Positions 1 to 10,400 of a stretch of DNA of 64,000 nt are shown here, piece by piece. The notes beneath the pieces are model-generated. The model was not told the origin of the DNA. It made no database searches and saw nothing but the letters and a program-made list of their open reading frames with translations. The position numbers and the translations under genes were made by a program. The first letter of the stretch is position 1. The number at the start of each line of letters is the position of its first letter. Source of the stretch: Leidyana gryllorum EB-2025a (taxonomy: Eukaryota > Apicomplexa); contig JBLWGC010000082.1 in the NCBI GenBank assembly GCA_048772705.1, positions 227,967 through 291,966 on the forward strand, given 5' to 3'.

Positions 1-1751
1 CGTTCAGTGATCTCGCCGGTGCAAAGGTAACCAGATCAACTTTTGCTTGTCCTGCGAAGGTCACGGCCAAAGCCAAGGCCGCCACATTTGCCATCCCTCC
101 ACCGAGCGAGTGGCCCGTAACCATCAAATGTGGCTTCTTACACTCATTATTCGACCACTCCCGTACCAATCGGGCTTCCACTGGGGGCAGAATGGGAGCT
201 AACAGCTCCAGAAAACCCGAGTGAACCAGAACTGAGCTGTCGTGCGGCAGAGGCGAGAGCCCTGTAGTAAAATCCTTGCGCCATTCATAGTCTGTCGCTG
301 TCCCCCGTAGCACCAGCACTATCTCACAAGGGTCGTCGACTCCTTGCAGCAGAAATCCAGACGACATACTCGTGCTGTTGGTCACCGATTGAGTATTCGA
401 AGCTGTTTTGAGAGTGTGTGTGTGTGCATGTCTCCGGTGGCGTCACCTGCCCTCCCGCCTACCTGGCTGGTTCAGTCGTATGTCCTCCATGATGTCATAG
501 CCGGGCAAGAGCTGTTTCGGGTTCGGGTGTTCCATACTGCACAGACTCTGTTCATTGGCCCAGGAACTCGCACCGAAAACAGCCCTCAACAGCCAATACG
601 ACAGGCGCCCCTCTTTCTGTACCTGCAGCAGAGTGGCGTCGTCATCTGGGCTGTCGAGGTGGGTGTCGATGGTCAAACCCGTAGCTCCGGGATCCTCCTC
701 CTTCAACAGGTTCCCCTGAGTACACTTCACCATAGGCACTGAGGCTCCCACTGCTCCTTTGCAGGAGGGCGCTACTCCTTCGGCGCATCCCAGGACTGTC
801 GGAGGAGACGTTTTTCGGGAGACATTTGGGGGTATGTCACTCACATTCGCCAAGAAGGGTCATTGTCGCACAGCTGTAGAGAGTCGCTATTTCGTCGTCA
901 TCTTCAGCAACGAGATTGTCGGCAGCGGTACATAGGAGAGAGCCCAGATTACGCATTGGAGACTTGAGGGCTGCCGTGAGACCCGTAATTTCGGGGTACT
1001 CGAAAAGTCCCTTGAGAATAGTTTTGATCATCGGAGATCTGAGGTAATCACTGAAGGCTTCCCGATCTTCTTTAAACTCTTTATTGAACTGATTTCCCAC
1101 AAAATTAAGGCCTCCCAGCAGTTTGTCCAGCACACTGGAGATCGCATTGGTAGTGTCTTTGTCGGCAAAATCATCATTCACAGCTACTGAGGAACGAGCG
1201 AGAAATCTGTCCGTGAACGGTGTCTCTCCGCTCGGTGTCTCTCCGCTCAATGTCACAGCCGTGGCATTCTGTAAGAGAGATTGTAGCCCTTTGAGCTTAT
1301 TCAGTCCCATCGAGGACGACCCCACGATACCGTGAACGTCCCATTGCAGATTTTCGTTCAACTGATTGACGTGATGAGTGAGATTTCCCAAAACTTCCTC
1401 GAGATTACTCGCGCTGCTAATGTCATTCATAGCGCTCACTGCGGCAGCGCTCAGACGCCGCTTGGTGCTGGTCGACGACAGGGCGGAGGAAATCGAATTC
1501 TTCACCACCCCAAACAACACATCATTCACTGTGCGGGGAGTCATAACCTCCTGATACAGTTCCATCAGGGTCCGAACATTGAGAATATTCGCTGGTTCAC
1601 TGGTGAAGCCATCAGATAGCCCGAGGCTTCTTTCAAATGCAGTGCCGACCCCCAAGGCACATATAGGTGAGGGGGGCCGGTGTTCGAAAAGTGTTCGGGG
1701 AATACCAACGAAACCATAACACCCTGTCCATAATAAGGATGAAAACCGCAT
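1..1751 (-). CDS. class 3 (alpha/beta hydrolase) lipase-like protein, 3' end outside window
   Basis: Three exons can be joined on the minus strand. Exon 1 ends at 845 (49-bp intron GTGAGT...CAG), exon 2 ends at 447 (donor GTGACG, 72-bp intron) and exon 3 runs from 374 off the window edge. The last exon carries the class 3 lipase hallmarks: an oxyanion-loop type strand VLVLRGTATDYEW and the nucleophile elbow GHSLGGGMA with the catalytic Ser near position 95. The catalytic Asp and His would lie beyond position 1. The ~300-residue N-terminal region has no domain I recognise, and the first ~20 residues (MRFSSLLWTGCYGF) could be a signal peptide, so a secreted or lumenal lipase is plausible. The start at 1751 is only 13 bp from the PIG-T start on the other strand; a start inside the first exon cannot be excluded. 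The lipase call is firm, its substrate unknown. Confidence 0.8.
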
Positions 1752-1764
1752 ATGGGGCTCAAAA

Positions 1765-3384
1765 ATGACCAATTTGTGGCTGCTCGCTTGGGCACTGGCA
1801 GCCGCAGCGGCCGAGAAATCGGAACCAACCACTACTGATTTCCAGGATGTACTAGAAATACACCGACTACCTAATGGAGGCGCCCATTTTAGAGCTGTCA
1901 CGGAATGGGACACCACTGTCTTCAGCGATTTACCCTATCTAACGCAACTAGTCTTCACATCTGGCTTCGCAAGAGCCTACGCAACACTCACGCAAGGCCG
2001 ACGCTTCCACGAAGAATGGAACACGCAGCCCACCCGGGGCCAGGGCTTTTTTGTCTATGAGGCAGAATTGTCGGCAAACGACAACAAATATGAATTCGAA
2101 CGCGATGTCAATAGGACCTTCCTTATATTCGAAGCCATGACTGGGGCGCCCGTTTCCGAGTCCGTCGTTACACCTCTAAGCCTCGACACAGACAATAAGT
2201 GAGCTTGCGTGCTGCTTGGTGCAGATCTTTTGTCGTCAAATGATGACTCTGGGATGCGACAATCATCCCTGACTGCCACTTTGAGTTGTTGACGGCTTCA
2301 GGTTGCGCGTGGGGGCCCGAACACACGAAGATCGATTGTGTACGAACACAATGACTAAACTATATAGAACGCTCAGTTGTCGATCCACGGTTAGTGTGGC
2401 TGTCAACATCTACAATTTCCATTTGATGATCGTTTCAGAGCGGAGTTGTACCAGGTGTTGGTCGTTATTTGCATTTGGGGGAGTTCAGAGGAGTCAAAAT
2501 ACTTATTGAAGGTCGGGCCGATGAGCGCGCCCACGTGCGGTTTGGGGTCGAGTTGACATTGAGGGAAGCTCACGAGGACAGGATCCAAGATATTATCAAT
2601 TTCCCTCCCTGTGCGGCTGCAGCACACACCTACGTGGTTGAGCACACCGCGAATGGCACGGTGACTGCGCGAGAGCGGTTGTGGGACGGGTCCTTCGAGG
2701 TACTGCCCGAGATACCGGCCGTGGCTGTGAATCAACAGGCGATTGGTCCTGCGTCACACGTGCGAAGGTTGCAGCACCCTTTGGGGGCCTCCGTGCGACG
2801 TCTTTCTGACGCCTCCTATTCGAAGATTCAGTCGGCAACGGGCGTCAAGAGTCGGTGAGTGCGAGGGCGGCACTGGATATCTGTCACTTTGCTTTGGCGT
2901 CAGATTGTTTGATCGGCTCCCGAGTTGGGCGCGTCCACATCGGCTGCGAAGCGAGGCGAGATATGGCGAGTGCGTCAAAAGTGTTGAAGTCGGTACGATC
3001 GAGAGAAAGAGAGGTCATCCGAGTTGGATGCTGGAAGCTGACATTGTCAAAAGCTCAGAGGACGAGGGGGAGTGTTACCTCCAAGTTCCTCTGCGTCACA
3101 AGTTTCCGCAGTGGTCGAATTATATCTGGACGACGGTGGGAGGGTTTGACACCGATGCATCGTGGCTGGTTGAGGACACGGCACAGGTGGCTTCGGTGTC
3201 TGGAAGCCATCCGGACGCGTGGCTTTTGGCTCCGTTCATTGATATCTGTAAGCATTAAGCATTTCACACCCCCCCCTGGACACACTATTTCGCAGCGGCG
3301 TTCTTCAACATTGTAGCTATTTCGTGTCTGAGCATTATGCTGCTGTACAGTCGGACTGTGAAGACGCTGATTACGGTCACTTAG
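1765..3384 (+). CDS. PIGT: GPI-anchor transamidase subunit PIG-T (Gpi16)
   Basis: PIG-T is the ER membrane subunit of the GPI transamidase that attaches GPI anchors to proteins. Visible features in order are an N-terminal signal-like hydrophobic stretch (LWLLAWALAAAAA), the family block around LTQGRRF, a Cys-containing block RLCTNTMTKLYRTLSC matching the conserved CTEN...LLPC region, and a C-terminal membrane helix FFNIVAISCLSIMLLYS followed by a short tail. Clear junctions are the intron after CGATCCACG near 2390, the GTGAGT intron at 2857 and the GTAAGC intron at 3250. The junction between about 2200 and 2300 is not resolved: the frames on either side differ by one base, so one intron boundary there is uncertain. 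Estimated length about 500 residues, somewhat short for the family. The stop overlaps the METTL16 stop region on the opposite strand by 8 bp. Confidence 0.75.
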
Positions 3385-5183
3385 GCGCGCTGGAATTTTC
3401 TGTTGCTGTGGGAGGGCTTATGCCTTCGCTCGAGCAGCTCTCGGTATTGACAGGAACTGCTGCTGATAGACAGATCATTTCGTCATCCTCCTCCTCGTCG
3501 TCCTCCTCTTCCCGAGGCAACGGTCTTTTCCGCCCTCTGCCGCCAGCGTTCTCTTTTTTTCCTTCGCTTGGATCAACATGTTTCTCCTCAGCGGGGGACA
3601 GTCTGTTGTTGTCGCCTCCCTCTTCGCTCTCACTTTCACTCTCCTCATCGTCGTCGCCTTCGTTATCTGCACCCCCGTCTCCGTCTCGATCTTCATCTCC
3701 CTCGCTGTCGTCCTCTTCCTCACTCTCCCCGTCCTCTTCCTCACTTTCGCCGTCCGGCCGCACCCCGACTCCATTGTCTTCGGACGAGTTGTCGTCATCT
3801 TCGTCTTCGTAATCGTCGTCGTCTGCCTCTTCGTTATCACTGTGGGTCCGTTGGTCGTCTTCGCTCTCGTTGGCGAACCGTTTATTTGAGGCCAAATTGG
3901 GACTGGTGTCTGGCGTTGGACACGCCCAGAGCTCGTCTAACCGCCGTTGCCTCTCTCGCTCGTCCAAACAGCTCCATATGAATATCCATCTGCCCCTTGA
4001 GTGATCGAGACGCTTTGATTGACCGAAACGCTCACCGTGCCTGTCTCCCGGCCATCATCGTGAGCATTTTCCAATATGGCAGTCTCCACCCCGTTCGAGC
4101 GTGTGCTTCCAGTGTTTTGGCGCTCTCCTTCTTGGCCACCATCGAGGTATAGTATCTGTCGGTGGCACATAGCGTCCCGAAAAGCGGCTCAGCTTACATT
4201 GGCTCGCATCCCGGCAGGGGTTCCGGGCAGGGTCCGATCTGAGTCATCCGTGTGTGCAGGAGCAAACTCTCCTCCACCATACGGAGGATGAACTCCAAGT
4301 CTCCTCCAGCCACACTCAGCTCCGAAGACGTGCCGACGCGACGTCGTTTGGGGTGCTGTCCCACAGCACCCGGGTCGTAGAAGGGCGGATTGCACACAGT
4401 CAGAGTGGGGCTGAAAAGGGCGATGTTGGCGACTTGGCATCTCGCGCTTTTCGCTTCCCACTCACCGGTCATCTGGAGACAGAATTCCTCGAAGGAAACG
4501 ACTCGGATCGGTCTGATGGACAATGCGTATCCGATCTTGCAGAGAGTTGCTGGTGACTAGTTTCTGTGATAGGAAAGATGCGAGTTGGGCGCCGAAAAGT
4601 GGACTCCCGCTTACCTTTGCGTGGTTACAGGCGTCCTGGTCGATATCCGAGCCGATACAGCGCCAACCAAACTCCGCGTGAATAAGAAAAGGAAATACGC
4701 AGGTCGCCCCCACGCCTCTGCGAGATGGTGTGTGTGTGTGTGCGTGTGTAGGAGAGCGCTCACATGTCCACCACGAGTATATCGAGGGATTCGAGGGCCT
4801 CTTTTTCATTGAAAACTACTTTGCCCTCGAGGAGTACATCAGCGACCGAATGGATATAATTGGCTCTGCCGGGGAGAGGTGGTACGAGATGTTTGGCAGG
4901 ACAATCCTGAGGCGGCGGGCGGGGTTATTGAAATTGGATATATGTATAGTTCGTGTGTACCCATTTGAGGTTGTATTTGACCTTGAAGGTAGCACGAGTG
5001 AGGGCTCGGAGGGCGGCTGGTCTCTCATCTTCGATTGTAACTCCAGTTCCTGTGCTCCTCCGTTTCAAACTGGGTTGGTGGGTTTGTGGCGTGGCAGGGC
5101 GGGGCTTACTATGGGCGGAGCTGACGGTCGGACTGGGCGAGTAGCTCGAAGTCTAGTTTTTGGAGTTCATTGCGGGGATGCAT
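3377..5183 (-). CDS. METTL16: METTL16-type RNA N6-adenosine methyltransferase with acidic C-terminal tail
   Basis: METTL16 enzymes methylate adenosine in U6 snRNA and structured mRNAs using SAM. Eight exons join in phase: 5183-5110, 5069-4961, 4906-4764, 4717-4615, 4563-4466, 4410-4198, 4155-4036 and 3995-3377, giving 492 residues. The start MHPRN is the family's conserved N-terminus. Other family blocks follow: RPAALRALTRA, GRANYIH, the SAM-binding motif I (VVDIGVGATCVFPF), the catalytic NPPF motif (CNPPFYDP, near residue 183), AGGDLEFILRMVEES, YTSMVAKKES, and GRWIFIWSCLDE ending the methyltransferase core. The last exon then continues for about 170 residues as an extremely acidic Asp/Glu/Ser tail with a short basic patch (RGRKRPLPRE). 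The vertebrate VCR domains are not recognisable. The core assignment is strong; the tail's role is unknown. Confidence 0.93.
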
Positions 5184-5228
5184 TGAGCGGTTTTTGTTGG
5201 TTGTGGTTGTTGGTGGTTGGTTGGTTAC

Positions 5229-5720
5229 TTAATCAAAGTATGGATTGGACTTCCTAGCTGATGCTACAGTCTTGGTATACAGGGACTCGAGGTCATCATT
5301 GGCGGCTTTGGTGGCCTCGATAACCATCAACACGGAAGCTGGGCGATTGGATTTGCAGGCACCACCCAGCGCCTGTTTGGACCCGAGGTATCCATATACT
5401 ACATCCTTCTCTTCGCAGAATACAGGAAGGTGGGCTATGATATCTATTGGGAAAACATCTGCTGCGAAGAAGACTATGCCCTTCTCCCCCTTCCGGAGGG
5501 CCTTGGTGACTTCGGCCACTCCCCGACGCAATAGCCGTGGGGCCTTCCCCTTGCTTTCCTTGGCTTTCACCCTTTGACTTTGTTCCTCCTCTATCGTTTT
5601 CCGGATCAGCTTCACTGACCTCTCCAGCAGCTTCCCGTCAAACAATGGTCGGGAAATGGGACTCAAGTACTCCACAACCTGAGGAGTGCCACTCTCACCG
5701 GACTTGTCCTTCTTCCCCAT
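5229..5720 (-). CDS. NHP2: H/ACA snoRNP protein NHP2 (L7Ae family)
   Basis: A 163-residue L7Ae/NHP2-family protein, part of H/ACA ribonucleoproteins that guide pseudouridylation of rRNA and support telomerase RNA. The start at MGKKDKSG was chosen because it gives the usual basic NHP2 N-terminus; the open frame extends 29 residues upstream without family similarity. The RNA-binding L7Ae core is clear: RRGVAEVTKALRKGEKGIV, then FFAADVFPIDIIAHLPVFCEE, then VVYGYLGSKQALG. It is a single exon and lies 45 bp downstream of the METTL16 start on the same strand. Its own start is 42 bp from the divergent p47 start, so both promoters must sit in a very small interval. Nhp2 is preferred to Snu13 because of the N-terminal extension; a swap between these paralogues is the only serious alternative. 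Confidence 0.9.
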   Translation of the reverse strand: MGKKDKSGESGTPQVVEYLSPISRPLFDGKLLERSVKLIRKTIEEEQSQRVKAKESKGKAPRLLRRGVAEVTKALRKGEKGIVFFAADVFPIDIIAHLPVFCEEKDVVYGYLGSKQALGGACKSNRPASVLMVIEATKAANDDLESLYTKTVASARKSNPYFD

Positions 5721-5762
5721 AGTCAGCCAGAAAAAAATTATACTCACTATTCCCTCAGTAAT

Positions 5763-6781
5763 ATGAACATTCGGTATGCCAAGGGAGTCTGAGACCCTCC
5801 TCGACAACCATCACACAGTGATCTGTCATTTTTCTGGTCCCGCGGCCGCTCAAATAACGACGATGATGATCAAGACGAACAAAGCCCAAACCGCCAAGTC
5901 GAGTCCTACGCGGGCGGCGAGAAAAGGTGTGTAACTGTTCCATCCTCCGCCGAGAACAAATACCTCCCCCAGCGGCATAGCGGTTGAACAGCCCCCCTCC
6001 GAGTCCACTGTCAATGTTGTCCTCTATCAAGACGGCTTTGTCATTGGAAATGGCCCCTTCCGTCCGTTGACCGATCCGGCTAATGAGGCTTTTGTCGCAA
6101 AGCTCAGAGCTCGGTACGCTCACACCCCGAGACCTCAATAACCCCCACGCAGAGAAGTCCCAGCCGAGCTTCGATCCTATGTCAAGGACGGTAAAGTCAA
6201 TGTCACGCTCTCAGATCGCAGCTCCATAAAACACGCCGATGACAACGGATCTGCCGCATTCAGTCACTCCGCTCCCTCGGAACCCGCGCCCTCTGTAAGC
6301 CTCAAACCCCTCCCACCAACTAACGCGCTAATCCCACGCTCAGTACAATTTGTTCGCCGGCGCTGGCCATTCCCTAGGCTCCTCCCAGACCACCGGCGGC
6401 GCTGGCCCCATTGATGTCTCCCAAGCAACGGTTCCAGTGGATCCAAATCAACCGACTACAACGCTCGGTTTCCGGTTCCACGATGGTAGGCCAACGGCAA
6501 ACAATCACAATCACTCACTACCATCGCTACCAGGCACGCGCGCAACGCAGACATTCAACACAACTGCCACTCTGGCCGCTGTTAGGCAATACGTGAATGC
6601 GTAAGCCACAATCACCAGCCTCAAACCCACCTCAAATCCCACCCGCAGCGTGGCTCCGTTGCCCTCAGGCTACGAGCTCAGGTCTGGGGTCCCTCCCCGA
6701 CCTATCACGACTCCGGACAGCCAAACCATAGAACAATCCGGCCTCCAAAATGCTATCATCATTCAATCACGGTTAGGATAG
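5763..6781 (+). CDS. p47/Shp1-like p97-Cdc48 cofactor with SEP and UBX domains
   Basis: Six exons (5763-5773, 5819-5926, 5973-6113, 6153-6294, 6344-6600, 6649-6781) join in phase to a 263-residue protein. After a short acidic linker it carries the family signature YAGGEKSGIAVE. A SEP domain follows (about residues 53-115: VVLYQDGFVIGNGPFRPL ... EVPAELRSYVKDGKV), then a C-terminal UBX domain (about 175-260: LGFRFHDGRPT ... TFNTTATLAAVRQYV ... TIEQSGLQNAIII). p47/Shp1 proteins recruit the AAA ATPase p97/Cdc48 for membrane fusion and ubiquitin-dependent degradation. The N-terminal UBA domain of p47 is missing; the first exon contributes only 11 bases, so an unrecognised upstream exon could supply it. 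A UBA-less form would resemble the UBXN2A/B group. Confidence 0.9.
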
Positions 6782-7470
6782 TAAATCAGCTCTCCGCTGG
6801 ACAAACACACACACACACACGCATCGCTGATAGCGTGTGTGAGACTCTCATTTTAAGCGAAGCGAATCCTACAGAGTATTTGTATGTTAGATTGGTCAAT
6901 TGAGTATATGTCAATCTCAAATGCTCTAACAAACTGACTAACTAGTATTGCGCGAGGTGTTAAGGAATACAGGATACGAACAACATGCATCCATTATCAG
7001 AGTGCTCAGTCAGCAGACGGCCGACTAACCACCAGACACACGAATGACAATGACTAGACTCATATTACGATCTGAGAGGCCAGAGGATGGGTCCTTGTCG
7101 TCATAAGTGGTGTCTTCCCGCGAGCACGGCCCCCATAGCAGTGATTGAGTAGCGTACTCTCAAACTGCTGGGGGGCTGCGATGTGTGTGTTGCTCACCAG
7201 CTAGCTAACTATGATACCGGCAATCATCAGCAGTGGTCCCGAATGTCGGGGACGATCTGATGTGTGCCGACATGGACAAATGTCAACAACGGTCATCTGA
7301 GTGATCATTTCTCACTCGACTTCCCAATGGCAAATTATAACGATCGCGCTTTGCGACCGGAATTTCCCGAACGAGCGGAAAGGGTGAGCGTCGGCTGTTC
7401 TTCTACTGAACGTTTAGGAGTCCTGTGGATAATTGATTGTGTTTGCTTCGACACACACGGCGCGTGTGGC
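6782..7470. other. convergent intergenic spacer, no gene seen
   Basis: This 689-bp gap separates the 3' ends of the p47-like gene and the ARID gene. It holds a short CA/GT tract with an inverted flank (near 6807-6850) and AT-richer sequence likely to contain both 3' UTRs. Short open frames on the plus strand (for example from 7264) are antisense to the last exons of the ARID gene and have no protein-like features. I recognise no tRNA or other RNA gene. Confidence 0.5.
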
Positions 7471-10400
7471 CTACTTTATGATGATGAGGCGCTCTCCCTC
7501 TCTCAGGGTAACAGACTGTGTCGCTTCGGCGACACTTCGATATGCAGCAGATGCAGTGACCTCAGGAAAGAGGTGGGGGTATCCTAACATGAAGAAACTA
7601 TTTAGACAAGTTACCATCGATCAAAGGGGGCAGGAACCACAAAGACAGAAAGACTGTTCACATCGCTGACCGGCAGTCAGTGACTGTGACATTAAGAACG
7701 CAGGCTTACCTTGGCGATAGGGGTCGACGACAGCCCGCACAGGGAGAGCTCGACCATAGATGGGTGATTGCGGCCGCGACGGAGATCCGGTGGATGAAGC
7801 CACCCCCGAGCCCGTCCAGTAGCCAGGAGTTGTGGTGGCCGAAGGTGGTTGTACCATTTGTCCTTTGGCGAGTGGCCGTGGATGGACATATGGTGGGTAG
7901 CCGGGCATTCCACCCCAGCCGCCGCCTGGATACTCCTCGCGATGGTACCCACCAACACCAGCCCCATGGTCCATACTTGGCTGAGGGTCGCTTGGGCCTC
8001 CATATCCCGGATGGGGGGGTCCCATCCAGGGATGTACCGGCATGGGATAGTAGGCGCCGCTTGCGGGATCAAAGTGAGGCGGGGGCGGCACATGATGAGG
8101 TTGAGGGAATACCATGGGCATTCCGACACCGGGCATCGGATTCATTGTCGGGTAGTGGTGGTGCATCTGAGGAGGCGCTCCGTATGACTGGGCGGGCATA
8201 GGAGGTGGGGGCGGCGGGGGCGGATATCCACCCTCCATCACGTAGTAAGGAACGCCCATCTGTCCACCCTCGTAGCCTCGAGGCGGCCCCATGCCGGGAG
8301 CGTACATCATGGATGGCCCCTGAGGACCAGAATATTGTGCAGGATGGCCTCGGGACGGGGGTCTTCGAATCTGTGGTGTGGAGGTGACTGAGGCCGAGTT
8401 GGTGCCCCGTTGTTGCTGTCGCGGTGTGGGATTGGCGGGTACGCGGTGTGGTTGTCTTGAAGCGGCCGACGATGACCCGCCGCTCTCTTTGGCACTGACC
8501 TTTGCCATTGTCGTTGACGATTGGTTGCGTTGGCGGGCTCGTTGTTGGGATTGCGCGGCCGGTGGCTGATGTTGGTGGGCACCTTTGGTGGGGGGTGGTC
8601 GGTTTCTGGGGGCGGAAGAGGCGGAGATCATTGGAGATGGGGACTGAACGGCAGTTGCACTCGGAGGGTTGCGTGGGTTCGAAGGCTGCTGGGCGGTTCG
8701 TGGGACGGGTGGCAACTGATCAAAGTCTCCCAGGCGCGATCGTTTGGGGCACTGTTCCGCTGTCGGCGAGTCTCGTTGAACTTGTTTGCTGTTAGTGGCG
8801 GAACCGCTCGGGGGCGCTCCACGCTTCAGACCCCTTTCCAGCTGCGGATTCCGCTGCTTCGGGGAGTCTTCAACCACCGGATCCGGTCGAGCGCATACCG
8901 GAGAATCTTCAGACTTGACGTCCCCCCCGCGTGACGCCGCCTGATACGCTCCCGTCGGTCTCCCGGGCTCGGCCAACAATGGAGGCAGCGAGGACGACAC
9001 TTTTGCTCTCTCGGGCGCCTCCAGCAGAGGCGGCAGCGGCGAAGGCGCCGCTGTTCCCGTCGGGCCCTCCAGCAGAGGGGGGAGTGGTGGGGACGCGGCC
9101 GGCACGCCGTGAGTCGGCCCCTCCAGCAGAGGTGGCAGTGCGGCCGCTGGCAGTGGGACCTCCAGAAGGGGCGGCAGTGACGAAGACGACGGCGGTTTGT
9201 TGGTGGGGGCCGAGGTGGGGGCGGCGGAAGAATTGGGGACAGTATCCCTCGTCCTCGGCGGCGGCTGCTGCTGGAGGGGAGTTGCGTCGACCGTTGGGTC
9301 GCTGAGGTCGATTACGGTCGGAGGCAATTGGATCTCAACAGCCGTTGGCGGTGGCAGGGGCGGTGGGTCAGCGAGAGTGGCAGCAGCGGGGGTCGGAGGT
9401 GCAGCTGGGGCCGACGGTGCGACGGCGGGCGCGTTTGGGGGGCACAAGTCTGGTCTCTGGAAGGATTGGGTGGGGGCACGTGGTGATCCCCTAAGGGGTC
9501 TTCGAGATACGGCGACGTTGCGTCTTGAGGCAGAAGATCGGGTGGAGGTGGAGCCTGAGGTTGAGGTTGAAGAAGCGCTCGGCGCCGGGATTCTGTTGTT
9601 TCCGCGTTTACGTGTATTGGTGAGTTTCATTGATGCTCGCGGTACAGTGGCTCCCAATCCATTTTTGATGTAAGTGAGATAAGTACGGTTGGGCACAATG
9701 GTGGCACCTTCGTGTGTGAGATTGACAGAGACTTGATCGGTGTTGGAGGTCATCAGTGTTGGATCATCGGGGTCTTTGTCCGGATTATTGAGACGAAGAA
9801 CAGTGAGCAGAGTGTCGAGAGGGTGTCGATTGAGCGGTGTCGTCAACGCACTGTCCCAAGTGCTGACGAACATCTGCATCTTTTTGACCAACTTATCATC
9901 TTGCTGACGAGCCTCTTGAGGTTCGGGTTTGGTGACTCTCTTGCGCTGTTGTGATCGGTCCGCAATTCGACGAGGTTCCGACGAGGTGACCAAACGTACT
10001 TTATTGTGAGCACTGCGACTATGCCGCACATAAGTGAACGCCGTCTGTATTGGGACTTTGGGGATGGCTACCTCGGGTTTCAGAACATTCCTCGGGAGGC
10101 CGCCTAAACAATCCGCGATCATTCTGGACCCCGGCTCCAATGCCATCTTTCCTTTCCTCCTCGTGGGATCCTCTTCGATCTTCAGAGCCTCAGGGCGGGG
10201 GGGTGGGGAGGTGCTGCTGCTCTCCAGGGGGGGAAGGGCGTCCTCGACGACGGGAGGTGGTTCCTGGGTCACTGCTGGGTTCTGTGAGTATATAGAAGGT
10301 GCAATACGAGCGTCATTCAAGGCCTGAATTGTGCTGGGCCTCACAGCAATTGATGGTTCGGTGCCCTCCACAGGAGATGGTGGAGGTACCGGGGGTAATT

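Noticed and set aside
443-853. 136-residue minus-strand frame read as a separate protein
   Set aside because: It is the second exon of the lipase gene; its ATG lies in the intron before it.
3475-3981. Long open frames on both strands over the acidic region, including Ser-rich and Leu/Val-rich translations
   Set aside because: They are shadows of the GA-rich METTL16 tail exon; low-complexity DNA opens all frames. Only the minus acidic frame continues a conserved core.
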